From Favolaschia claudopus (lineage: Eukaryota; Basidiomycota; Agaricomycetes; Agaricales; Mycenaceae): DNA of 64,000 nt. The position numbers and the translations under genes were made by a program. Shown in pieces: positions 53,584 to 63,890 of this stretch (position 1 is the stretch's first letter; every line of letters starts with the position of its first letter). The stretch spans positions 1,240,001-1,304,000 of the forward strand of contig JAWWNJ010000040.1 in the NCBI GenBank assembly GCA_037176885.1, written 5' to 3'. The notes under the pieces were generated by a model. It ran no database searches. It had not been told where the DNA came from and saw only the letters and a list, made by a program, of their open reading frames with translations.

Positions 53584-54021
53584 TAGTGTTGCCGGAAGCT
53601 GGAGCTAGCTCCGAGCTGAGTTCAACTCCAACTCGACCCCTTCCCAAAAGTGGCACCTCGAGGTGATGCCAGCTCGCCTCGACTCCACCCTCGTCACCCA
53701 AAGCGGACGACGTGACATTTCTGGTGGTGTACACTGTGTGACATCACACTCCCTCCCCAGTTTCTGTATTGGCCGTTTCTTGGCCGTTCTCGACGTATAA
53801 AAAACAGTTTGAGCTTGAAGAGAGCTCAGAAAAACCTTCCACATAGAAATTTGGTCCATTCTCCCCTAAAATTTTGCCCTTCGGGTGGAAAGATGAACCC
53901 TGGGACACTAGATTCCCATATCCGGTATCAGCTCTGAGCCAGCTCCGGTCAACTCGAGCTGACAGCGAGCTGATGGGCAATCAACTCGAGTTCAGCTCCA
54001 ACTCAGCTCCCGGCAACACTA
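53584..54021. mobile_element. 438-bp hAT-type miniature element, TAGTGTTGCC ends
   Basis: Ends TAGTGTTGCCGG and inverse; 8-bp duplication CTTGGCGC at 53576-53583 and 54022-54029. GAGCTGAGTT / CTCGAG motifs repeat near both ends. A truncated relative is at 2045-2148. Confidence 0.9.
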
Positions 54022-54274
54022 CTTGGCGCGCGGGGAGTCGGGGAATGTGAGAGAACAGGATAATAACGAGTGTCGGATTGGTGGAGGGGAAATAGAGAAT
54101 AAAAGAAAGATATAATACGTGTGAACGTACCGTTACAGTCTCCATGCCCAGGCGTCACAGTAAAAGGGCGTGTGATGCGTGACTTCTCACGGGGCGTGGG
54201 AACTATGTAGTAGCACAGCATCTATGATGTGATATCAATGATCAGATGATCCAACAGTAGCAGGAGACTTTAAG

Positions 54275-54733
54275 TAGTGTTGCCACCGAGTCGAGTCCAA
54301 CTCGAGTTGTGATCCGACTCGACTCGAAAAAGGGACAACTCGATCGGTTCGAGTTCGGCCGAGTGTCAACTCGAGTCCGACTCGAGTTGACAACCTAAAA
54401 CGGAAATGTGCCGCTCCTGCTCTGGCTTGGGCGGGATTTTTCGCAGTAGCCATAGAATTAGCACGTCCAATTGCTCTTCCCAAAATTCCAGGGCAGAATC
54501 TCACTTTGAAGTTGCTTACATTCTGACAACAGTTTGCGTCGGGAAACTCCGGTTGATGATGAACTGTGACTGCAGTGACATGACGACACACGCGTCACTC
54601 CGGCCATTTCCGGGGAGGGGCTGGCGGCGGATGAGAAACGTCGCGCGGAACTCGCTCGATCCCACTCAGCACGATCGAGTTGACACCGAGTTCCGACTCG
54701 AACTCGACTCCACTCGACTCGGTGGCAACACTA
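54275..54733. mobile_element. 459-bp hAT-type miniature element, TAGTGTTGCC ends, second type
   Basis: Ends TAGTGTTGCCACCGAGTCGA and inverse, many GACTCGAGT motifs inside. Flanks GCAGGAGACTT (left, 8 nt off) and GCAGGAGTCTT (right) resemble each other but do not give a clean 8-bp duplication. It shares the outer 10 bases with 53584-54021, so one transposase may serve both. Confidence 0.8.
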
Positions 54734-54822
54734 GCAGGAGTCTTGAATTAACCCAGTGACATTTCACGTGCACGTGACTTCCCACGCCTGCTTTTTGCCG
54801 CCCAAGCCATGGAATTGAAGCC

Positions 54823-55615
54823 CACCCAAGGACCTTCCTTTTTGGGAAGGTCCCGCTTGATCGCTTGATCTCCCGTCCCTTGCACGTTCTGCTGCCTATT
54901 ATGGCTTGCTTATGCCTTCCTGACTGCCCTCCGGCGCGTCTGGGAGCATACCATGAGCTCTATGTTCGCAAAATCAAGCGAATTTCGGTGTCCTGATGTC
55001 CGGACAGCCCTGTCTTCGCGTTATCACTACAAATTTAGCCTATCTTGCATCGGTTCCTTGGTGTACCGGTTGTACGCTTACCTTGCTACGAAACGTCGCT
55101 TGTGGACGTCTCAAGTTCGGTTCCTTCTCTTTGCGCTGGGTTGTGCTATGGTTTTCTTTTTTTTTTCCCTTGTATTTTTGGCATACAGCGTAGATATGTA
55201 CATAGTGATGCGCCAAATGATACTGAGCTCAACAATGGGATTCAAACTCAATTTACTGTTTTTGGGGCCACGAATATCCCCCAACCTAGGCGCCATATTG
55301 ACGTTCTTTACTCTGCTACTCTCCCCTGTGAAAATTGTCTCTTTAAGTTTACTAACAATTTCTCAGAGCCACTCTCGGCACCTGATCTCTTACAACTTGA
55401 ATTTCGAGGGCGTCTGAACGCGTCTTTACCCTTGTTTTATTCTCGCGCGTCGACGCGACTTGCTCACGGCGGCGTCGCGTCTGTGGATCAAGTGCGGATA
55501 TCAAATCATCATCAAGGACCTAGAGCCTCGGAGATGGTCGGGTTATGCTCGCCGCCCGCGCCGACCCGAATAAAGAACCCATCACCTTCTTCCCCTTATG
55601 GAAGGTCCTTGGGTG
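54823..55615. repeat. Inverted-repeat-bounded block with an unrecognised plus-strand frame
   Basis: CACCCAAGGACCTTCC at the left and its inverse at 55600-55615 bound 793 bp. Inside, on plus, a frame reads RRYVHSDAPNDTELNNGIQT, GATNIPQPRRHIDVLYSATL and LLQLEFRGRLNASLPLFYSR (about 55190-55450), which looks like real protein, perhaps after an intron ending near 55186. Family unknown. It may be a captured gene piece. 55616-56008 holds nothing assigned. Confidence 0.4.
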
Positions 55616-56008
55616 TGCTTACTCTCCCCAAGCCATATGTCAACATATGTGCAACCGTTGCCATGCTCCCGATGTCCGTGTTGGTTTAGTGGTAATGTAT
55701 TGTCTTGCGTACATCCTTTGCTTCGAGAACTTTGGGGGTTCGACACGGAGCGTAGGATCTTTTTTTTCTCTCTTTTTCATTTTAATTTCCTTTTCCCATC
55801 CTCCTTTTCCAAGGCTCGATTTCAATATATCACTATCGTACTCTTCGTACTCTACACTTTTCCCTGTATGCACATCGCGTGGCGTGCAATTTTGTCAAAT
55901 TGGTTGAAATCCAGGCTTCAATAGGGTGTTTTGAAAAAATTTCGGCCTCCGGCCGATTTGGCAGTAGTGCAAAGGAGGCGGTGACTAAGTGACGCGCACC
56001 ATATATTA

Positions 56009-57297
56009 GAGAGTTTGTGCGAGCGACCCAGGTCGCTTTTCGCTTGCTCAGATCTCCGCAACAATCGATACCAGCACTGTGAAAAACAAAGCCCGCGAAT
56101 TTCACGGGGCGGCATGGTGAAATTCGGTTTTCGCGGGGAATCAAGCCGAAAAAGGTGGTTTCACCCAACACAGTGAAACCCAAAATTCACCTGAATTTGG
56201 GGTAAATTTTTAACAGCATAGAGCTATACAGTATCTGTAGCTACCTTGCGTGCACTATTTTTTGTGGGCTAAAAGTAAGGTATACAGCCTGTTCTCCGTC
56301 GTCTACGATGTGCAAGTCAACGATGCCCTCATCAATTACCTCATGTACGTAACCGCTCCACAACCAACCACCACTTATACTGCGGACGTCGCCAAACCTC
56401 TCTTGCTTTCCTCCCACCACCATCCCCACTTTTGAAGTCCACCTTCCACTGTCCTCAACGTCGCCGCGCCCGCTCTCTTTCGGCCAGCGGCCAGTACCTC
56501 TCCTCACTGGCCTCGCTCGGCTGACACGCTCTGTCTACGGTATCCAGCCTCGAAATACGGTGGACCGCTGAGGGTTTTCATTACAGCAGCAAGCGTTGAG
56601 CCGCCTGGGAGAGTGCCGATGGATGAACTGGTGTGTGTTGATCCTCCCCTTTATTTCATTCCTCTAATGTGCCCGTTGTTCAGAGAAGCCGATGATCTTC
56701 AGTTTCAAGATTTGCAGTGTGGTGAGCTCGTTTCCCCAATTCGTCTTGCATATAGCTTACCGGGGACGACAGGTGCTGTTCGAGGTGAGTCCTTACTCGT
56801 TTCTTACTTGTTGCGATGCACGGGTGGAATGTTTAGTACCTGTTTGTAGTTTCGTGGAATTTCATGCATTTTAAAACCAATGTTCAAGGAAGAAACGGGC
56901 GAAAATGGGCCCAATTGTAGCAGTTTCTCGTGTTAGATATGGGTGAATCCATTCAAATACTGATACAAAAGAACGTGAATTTCGCCCTGGGAGCAAGGGC
57001 GAAAGCGGACATATAACCCGTGAACGGTGCTCGCGGGTTTTTGGGGCGAAATTCGCGTCTTGTACGTGAATTTCGCGGGTATTTGGCGCGACATTTGGGT
57101 CTAAACGGCGTGAAAAAGCCCCGTGAATTTCGCGGGGTTGGAGGTTCACAGTGCAGGTGTGAACACTCAGCGACCTAGAAGAGAATTGCCCTGGGGTGTT
57201 CCTAGGTCGCTAGGATTTTGCACCTGAGACTGCTCGTTGTGGAGATCCGAGCAATTTAATAGCGACCCGGTCACCCGGGTCGCTGGCACAAACCCTC
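56009..57297. mobile_element. TA-flanked miniature element of the P450-intron family, split by a CACTA-like element
   Basis: Ends GAGAGTTTGTGCGAGCGACC and inverse, TA at 56007-56008 and 57298-57299. Without the 1082 bp between 56075 and 57156 it would be about 207 bp, like the copy at 46784. Confidence 0.85.
56075..57153. mobile_element. 1079-bp CACTA-like non-autonomous element
   Basis: Ends CACTGTGAA and inverse, 3-bp duplication CAG (56072-56074, 57154-57156). Subterminal repeats around TGAATTTCGCGGG occur several times in both orientations near the two ends. CACT ends, a 3-bp target and subterminal repeats are the CACTA (En/Spm) pattern. The middle (56230-56880) contains open stretches (VVYDVQVNDALINYL) that could be captured host sequence; no transposase. 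Confidence 0.8.
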
Positions 57298-57299
57298 TA

Positions 57300-58018
57300 C
57301 TGACTTTCAGTCTACCGTTACGTGGAAAATTGAACGGGACATCCTCCGATGCAACCCGTCATTTCATAGCAAACCTCAGTACGGCTCCGTCATTTATAAG
57401 TCCTGGGGAAAATGATCCCCTCGCAATGGTGCCTCGGCGGCATCACCCTGGACCTGGCTATGATACGGCCATTTCGGAAGTCATCTTGGCAACCAAGAAC
57501 CCGCACTGACTGTCCCATCCGGGAGAGGCAGTCTGGTGTCATGTTCATCGCTATGGAACATGTCGTTCGCGGGGTGGTGCTGTGCCCCATCTTCGAGAAG
57601 CGTTCTATATGCGCTCGCGGCGTGCCTACGGCGGTCACACAGCTCGTTACATGTCAAATGTAATTGATTGTGTCGACGAGGACATGTTCTTGCGTATTAA
57701 TGGCATTAATTACTTGTATATAACTATGTATTATAATATAATCCTCAATAATCCCCCCAAACCCTGGAAACTTACAGTGCTGAGTACATAGATGTTTGCA
57801 AAGAACAATATTTTTCCATTCATTCAAAGCAAAGATTTTACTTCGCGCGCTTTGAGCTTCCCTACTGCCTAAAACACCACACTGGATCCTTGAAATCCAC
57901 CTCTGCGTTTCCACCGTGAGTTGGGCATTCGTATGCATTGCCACTCAATTGAAGCAAACAACCGCACTTTCCCCGAACGAATTCATTTTGGACTAAATGA
58001 GTCAGAGCAATGCCATTC
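57300..58018. other. No gene assigned; likely 3' flank of the F-box gene
   Basis: A plus-strand frame near 57540-57670 (REAFYMRSRRAYGGHTARYM) has protein-like content but no clear start, splice sites or family. The rest is AT-rich. Confidence 0.35.
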
Positions 58019-59093
58019 CTAGAGACGTTGCTCACATATTTCACAAAAAACAAATGGCAACGAGTTCAAGAGCTCCTGATCTACTCCGGCCGTCCGAAAG
58101 CGAATCGATGCGCCGTTGTTCAGGCTGGAGTAACGAAAGCGGATCACCCCTTTCATGGGTGAAAAAAGACTCAATCGTTCACGAACTTGAGCCTCAGACT
58201 TTGGGAGTTCAATAGCAAGTTAAGCGAAACTAGTAGCCGTACTTACAGTGGAATCCTCATTCACGTAAATGATGATCTCTTCCGGCGGAAAGACTGCGAT
58301 GCAGTCAAGGAATGTCAGCATTGAGGCCCATTCTCCAGTCAGACAAAGTGAAACAAGGTGGAGCGGGATGAGGTCTCTCCGAATTGGAAGGTTTTGTGCT
58401 AGAGGTGGCATTTCGAGCCTGAGTTTTTGCACAGGCGCCCTCTGAAACGTGGGTAGCCATGAAAGGGGGCAAACAATCTCCAACCCATCAGGTCTCCAGT
58501 CATTACCTGGAGCAAGCTGCTCGGTAGCCGGGGAGCTCGACGGCGTAGGGAAAAGCTTGATTTGGTTGAGACTGGGATGCCTTTTGATAAAAGTGCAAAC
58601 ACGGTCGGAGAGCGCTGAGTGCGTGGTAGCGAGGACGAGACCGCGTAGACACGGAAACTGGTATGGATAGATCACTGGCACCATTGCTGATGTGGTATTG
58701 CCACTCTCTATCATGGTAAGATCCACGAGATTAGCCGAGACTCCTGTTAATAAGGAGACCAGGGTGCTAGTCTTATTGAGATGAAAGATAACCCTGAGGT
58801 AGCCGGAGTACTTACCTGTTCTGCGAGTCCCTCATTATTACTGAAGACGTCTCCGGGAAGACGGATGGTCCAAGCTCAATGATGCGAATATGGCGGGCTT
58901 TGTCTGTATCAAGTGCTTCGACAAAATTGAGGAGAGTTTGCGGAGTGTTAAACACCATTTGTCGCCACAAACGGGGTCCAAAAGCAAGCATTAGTGCCCG
59001 ACATGAGAGACATGCCGAAAGGATCTCTGATGAAGTAAGGCCTTCAACAGTTTTCTCTAAGATCTCTGGAGGAAGCACAAGAATCGGACACAT
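58019..59093 (-). CDS. F-box protein, three exons, 323 aa
   Basis: Exons 59093-58816, 58766-58247 and 58192-58019 join in frame. An F-box at the N-terminus (LPPEILEKTVEGLTSSEILS, ACLSCRALMLAFGPRLWRQM) would bind Skp1 in an SCF ubiquitin ligase; the rest has leucine-repeat-like segments (LRGLVLATTHSALSDRVCTF; LKLFPT; VSLCLTGEWASMLTFLDCI) as in fungal F-box/LRR-like proteins that select substrates, and ends CEICEQRL. Introns are 49 and 54 nt. The ATG at 59093 begins MCPILVLPPEIL; the frame is open a little upstream, but a Tc1 element starts at 59102, leaving only 6-8 bp of old leader. No lesion in the coding part. Confidence 0.82.
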
Positions 59094-59101
59094 CGCCAGT
59101 A

Positions 59102-60701
59102 CACTGACTCGGAAATAATATCGGATCACCGGGTTCTAAAACTTTGGGCCGTTACTGAGGCTGGAGTGTGAGAGAAGTTTTTAAAGTAGATAGTGTATGA
59201 AGTACCTTACCATGTACCCTTTCTACACATATAAGCTTGAGGTCCAATTCGGCGGTGTTGTGGCAAGAGAGTGTGATCATCGCGCACACGTGATCCAATT
59301 GTTTTTCCCTGTTTGACAGCTGTCACATTGTTTAATCCGAACCACCACAACGACGCTCTAAACTCCGCTTTCTCTGCATACAACTCATTCTCTACATCAT
59401 GTGCGACACCTCTGCCACGAAGAAATCAGCTATTGTCGCGCTGAAGGAGGCTGGCTGGTCGAATCGGGACGTGGCAGAAAAGGAAAATGTTGCGCCCTCT
59501 ACCGTCTCCAGAATCAATGCCCGCTACAGACCAACCCACAATTTTGACGCGAAAACTCCCAGGCAAGGTCGCCCACGTAAAATGGACGAGCGGGACATCC
59601 GTAAAGCACTCAGATTGCTGTCTTCAGGCAAAGCCAAGAATGCTTCGGACTTGCAGAGGAAATATTTCCCCCATTTGCACGTCGATACAATCCGCGCTGC
59701 CCTCAAAAAACAAGGTTTGAACGCCTATGTGCGTCAATCTCGACCCTTGTTGACACCAGCCCACCGGAGGAAGCGAAAAGAATGGGCGGAACAGCATTGT
59801 TATTGGTCACCGGAGGATTGGCGGGCGGTGATATTCTCAGATGAGTCAAAATTTAATATCATTGGGTCGGATGGGCGGCAGTGGTGTTGGAGGGAGCCAG
59901 GGCAAGCAAGCGACCCCCGATATACCAAGAAGAAAGTCAAACACGGCGGCGGGAGTGTGATGGTGTGGGGGTGTATTACCCGATATGGTGTCGGACAACT
60001 TCACCGGATCGACGGAATCATTGACCGCTTCGGTTACACCGACATCCTGGCCGAAAACCTCCCGCGGACCCTCGACAAGCATGATTTGGATCGCTCGACC
60101 GTCTATTTTCAGCAGGATGGCGATTCAAAGCATCGCTCCAAGCATGCCTTGGGGTGGCTCGAGCTTGAAGGCTTCGATGTTCTTCCCTGGGCGCCAAATT
60201 CACCGGATATGAACATCATTGAGAATCTTTGGGATCATCTGGAGACCATGGTGCGCACTAGGGACTCACTGCCGAAGAACAAGGAGGAATTATGGGCCGC
60301 TTTGAAGGAAGAGTGGGAAAAAATTGATCAGGCATATATCGACAAGTTATATGACAGCTTGCCTACCCGGGTGCGGGATTTGTTGAAGGCAAATGGTGGG
60401 GAGACCCGTTACTAGTAGCTGGTATGTTTATTTCCACCAACGATGCCTTGAACGAGCGTTTCTGACTTCAATTTCCTAAACCGGCCAAAACCAAAATTAT
60501 GATTGGATCACCCATCATCACCAAACTGGCCATCCAGCGCCGAATTTTCAGTTTGCTTGCTCGATATTTTACATGTATATATTACACCTCATTACTATCT
60601 GTTTGCGTGCATAAAAACTCGGGTAGACTCCTACGCTCTAGCGCGCGAGCAACATCTTTCTCACGAGTGACGTGATCCAATATACTATTTTCGAGTCAGT
60701 G
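59102..60701 (+). mobile_element. Complete Tc1-type transposon, 1600 bp
   Basis: Inverted ends CACTGACTCGGAAATAATA (left) and CACTGACTCGAAAATAGTAT (right, inverted), TA at 59100-59101 and 60702-60703. A second inner repeat ACGTGATCCAAT at 59286 matches the subterminal right end, as in Tc1 elements with double repeats. One intact transposase gene inside. All parts needed for movement appear present. Confidence 0.92.
59399..60415 (+). CDS. Tc1-type DD34E transposase, 338 aa, intact
   Basis: Cut-and-paste transposase. Residues 1-110: paired-like helix-turn-helix DNA-binding region (KSAIVALKEAGWSNRDVAEK; APSTVSRI) and a GRPRK hook. Catalytic triad: FSDESKFNI (first Asp, about residue 149), VYFQQDGDSKHRS (second Asp, about 239) and SPDMNIIENLWDHL (Glu, about 274), spaced as DD34E; the linker between has KHGGGSVMVWGCI. 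Single exon with ATG at 59399; length is normal for the family. QQDGDSKH differs slightly from the usual QQDNDPKH. No stop or shift. Confidence 0.95.
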   Translation: MCDTSATKKSAIVALKEAGWSNRDVAEKENVAPSTVSRINARYRPTHNFDAKTPRQGRPRKMDERDIRKALRLLSSGKAKNASDLQRKYFPHLHVDTIRAALKKQGLNAYVRQSRPLLTPAHRRKRKEWAEQHCYWSPEDWRAVIFSDESKFNIIGSDGRQWCWREPGQASDPRYTKKKVKHGGGSVMVWGCITRYGVGQLHRIDGIIDRFGYTDILAENLPRTLDKHDLDRSTVYFQQDGDSKHRSKHALGWLELEGFDVLPWAPNSPDMNIIENLWDHLETMVRTRDSLPKNKEELWAALKEEWEKIDQAYIDKLYDSLPTRVRDLLKANGGETRY

Positions 60702-60707
60702 TAGATA

Positions 60708-61069
60708 CAGCTGTTTCGGAAAAAGAATAAGTTACGGGTTTCGGCATTTGTTGCTCCTCAATTCTTTGTTGACACTTGCTTGACCTTGAGTCTGTTTGCG
60801 GAATCTGCTTTCTCCCTCGCCCGGCCTCGGTATATCTCCGGGAAAGTTCTGTGGGTACCATAGAGCATTGGTCTATTATCTGGTTAAATTACAATTCTTA
60901 TATGGACCCCAACAATCGTGCAAGCTGGTCTGACCCAATTGTGTTCCTTACGGCACCTTCCGTCTGAGGCAACAATTTGTGGAGTTTTTGACAGAATCGT
61001 CAACAAGTGTAGACAAAAAATCAAAGAGGAAGAAATGACGAAACCCGTATTCTTTTTACGAAACGGCTG
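60708..61069. mobile_element. 362-bp TA-flanked miniature element, TACAGC(C/T)GTTT family, copy 2
   Basis: Ends CAGCTGTTTCGGAAAAAG and inverse with changes, TA at 60706-60707 and 61070-61071. Diverged relative of 3213-3589. It begins only 4 bp after the Tc1 flank. Confidence 0.82.
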
Positions 61070-61273
61070 TAGTTTGCTTCGAAACAGTCGTTTGCTTTAT
61101 ATGGCTCCGCTTGTCCCGATATATAAGTACCTGTATATATACCAGGAAACAGTAAACTAATTTAACATCACCGCTGTTTGCCTCAAGCGCGGCTTATGTA
61201 CTATGTCTGTGGCTACGGGGAATTAATCAAGTTTACAAGTTTGAGAAAAGGAGAAAAAAAAAGAGGGAAAAAA

Positions 61274-61391
61274 GAGCATATTGGCAACTGGAAATATTCC
61301 AGCGATCCACCAATCAAAAGCCGGGAAAGTGTGGAGCAGCCAATCACAGAGTGGTGAAAATGGGTTTTTTCCAGTTGCCAATATGCTCTAA
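61274..61391. mobile_element. 118-bp hairpin miniature element
   Basis: AGAGCATATTGGCAACTGGA and inverse at the two ends, GC-poor loop. Target duplication not clear. Confidence 0.7.
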
Positions 61392-61559
61392 AGAGGAGAG
61401 ATTAGTAGATACCTCTGCATGAGCATCCCCAATTTCCAGGGATTCAACTTTGCTGTCGCGACCGCAGGCTACGAATCGACGTCTTAATTCTTGAGTAAAG
61501 ATCAAGGTATTCAAGACTATGTCTATCCACGTTTTCCCAATGCGACATAGGACAAGCCA

Positions 61560-62452
61560 ATGGAATTCAGGATTGGTAAGTTTACGACACGGGAAACACC
61601 GGCTGTGGGCCGCGGCGATTGGGTCGCTCTCGAACTCTTCCTCCTTTCCAATCCTTTTTCTCCTCGTCTCAACTTACAGCCTCGCCTTCACATCTGTGCC
61701 CCAATCGACTCTAAATTCTTTATTTCTTCAGCCGGGAGGTCTCCACCGCCTGTGGTCGCGCGGCAACTTCATCTTGACTTCATCCGAAACTTTTGCAACA
61801 CTGAGCGCCGTGTCCTCCCGTATCTTTCTCTCCACCGCCTGCTCTTGAACGTGTCTGGAACTTGTTGGCCGAATAAAAACAACGGCTGTCTCTATCGAAT
61901 ATCTGCTTCGGGTCTCTTTTGTCTCCTATCCAAAGATACAGCACCTCCGCACCTCCGCTTTTTTTCGTCTTCTAGTTTTGGCAAGTTCGCGGGCCCTGAT
62001 TGTGGAAAGAAATTTGCTCCCGGAGCGAACGCCTGCTCGGTTCAAAAACACAGGGAAGGGAAATCATGCAAAGGTTTGTTTCCTTACTTGTTACTAACAC
62101 CTCTCTAACGACGGAGCCAGTTCGTCCCAACCCCAAGCCAAACAATACCTCGACTACTGATCCTACGCGCCCTCCCATCGCCGTTTCACCTCCCGCACCC
62201 CCCGCAACCGCATCCTTACCTGCGCCTTCTCTACCTCTTCCAACTGCATCGTTTCTTTTGAGCTGTCCAGGCTGTGCCCTCACTTGGGATCCAGTTACCT
62301 TCTGGTCCACATATCCATTCAATATACATGATCCTGGCTCAAATTACAAGCCTGATTACACTCTTGTTTCGTTTTCTCCCCCGGTATTCGTTCTATTCGC
62401 TGCCTTAGGCTCCTGGCACTCCCTGTGCATGGTGTGCAACTCTCCCCCATGA
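61560..62452 (+). CDS. Unrecognised two-exon gene, 281 aa
   Basis: Exon 1 61560-62073 and exon 2 62121-62452 join in frame over a 47-nt intron with a TACTAAC branch site. The first half is mixed and ends in a Cys/His cluster (PDCGKKFAPGANACSVQKHR, SCKG) that could be a zinc site. A Pro/Ala/Thr-rich linker follows, then CPGCALTWDPVTFWSTYPFN and a hydrophobic end. No family recognised. A second start at 61519 is possible with a different splice. It lies 352 bp before the Myb/SANT gene on the same strand; in that gap 62520-62590 has a helical frame (LRDKIAHLKQHNNDLKLE) that may belong to a longer version. Confidence 0.5.
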
Positions 62453-62804
62453 AGTGGAAGGCTGGAAGCAATCCGAGATCGTAAGTTACTGCTCTCACTT
62501 TCAAGAGCAGCGCTGAGGCACGGTTGAATCGTGACCAGTTACGGGACAAAATTGCGCATTTGAAACAGCACAACAACGACTTGAAACTTGAGGTATGTAG
62601 CCGATAAATTACTTCAATATTTTGTGACTTGTACTCACATATAATGTTTAGGGCCTGATCGGGTGCCCGTAAATTTCCCATAAATAATTCCGAGGCCCGT
62701 AATTTGTCACGTCATTTGTCACGACTCTTCTTGCCTCTCCCTCTATCGTTCTACTCGTACTATCGGTCTCCTACAGAAACTATCTCTATCTTGGTCCCTT
62801 CCAC

Positions 62805-63713
62805 ATGTCTCTCGACACCGACGACACCCCTGGTGCTCGTAAAAATGCCATCTGGAATGATGATGAAGTCAAAGCTCTTTTCACCGGCTTGGGCGACGCA
62901 AAGAAGGCGAAATACATGAGTGGGAATGGCTTCCGACCTCAAGGCTGGACCCTCGCTGTGACCGCTGTCGCTACTGCCAACCCCAGCGCAGATCCCAAGA
63001 AAGACGCGGGGAAGTGTCAAAACAAGCTTTCAAATGTGCGTACTTGGGTCTCTTCATCCGCAGGTGTCGATAACATCCGCGACATTGTAGCTGAAGACGA
63101 AGTATGAGCTGTACATGTTTGTCAAAGGGTTCTCAGGTAGTGGGTGGGATGATGAGTGGAAGTACGCGACAAATACGGACGAGTATGTGGAGGATTTTTT
63201 ACGGGTGCGTGTCCGACGGTCTTTTGACCTTCATTATCTCATCTACAACTACAGGTTCGTGGCAGCAAATACGAGGCGTGCTTCACAACATCCTGCCCCT
63301 ACTGGACCGAGCTCGACGAGCTCTTTTCTGGCGCAGTCAACAAGGCAACGGGAAGGAACGTTACGATGCTCGGCAAACGCAAACCAAAGAAGAAGAAGGT
63401 GCTGACTGCGACAACTGCTGCTTCTGGAACTCCCGCCGCTTCTACTCCCTCTTCCAGCGCCTTGCGCACCCCTCTGGATGATGTCGACACTAATCTCGGT
63501 TCAGTTGACAACCCTCCACCCAATTCTCCCCATTCCCCACGCACTCCTCCCAGTCCTGCCGCTCCCGCTTCCGCTCCCGGTCCTCCTGCTGCTCCCGCTC
63601 CCGCGTCTAAACCACCTGGTGAATTTGATGATGAGTTGGCTGCGGGTCTCGGTGGAGCCCCAAAGGTATGGGGTACAATAAAGTTATGGGTTAACCCAGC
63701 CAAAAGTCAGTAG
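62805..63713 (+). CDS. Myb/SANT-like DNA-binding protein
   Basis: Exons 62805-63035, 63091-63204 and 63255-63713 join in frame to 267 aa. The N-terminal domain has the Myb/SANT-like layout of fungal proteins: WNDDEVKALFTGLGDAK, NGFRPQGWTLAVTAVA, GKCQNKLSN, then LKTKYELYMFVKGFSGSGW, WDDEWKYATNTDEYVEDFL and the basic patch GKRKPKKKK; the third Trp-like helix is present. The C-terminal half is Pro/Ala/Ser-rich (linker-like) and ends NPAKSQ. Related proteins are common in Agaricomycetes, often near or in DNA transposons. A GT at 63667 could splice further right, so the end is tentative. Confidence 0.75.
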
Positions 63714-63890
63714 AAATCCTCCAAATATGTATGGGTTAAAGCAGATTATGGGTTAGGAGAGCTATGGGTTATAACAGCTTCGACTGTACCTTGTTTTCGC
63801 TGATATTTTACTCAGCCAACCCTGAACAACCCGTTTTCAGGTATCATATTTTCGACCAGCTCATTGTCGTTACTTTACCGAGATTTAATA

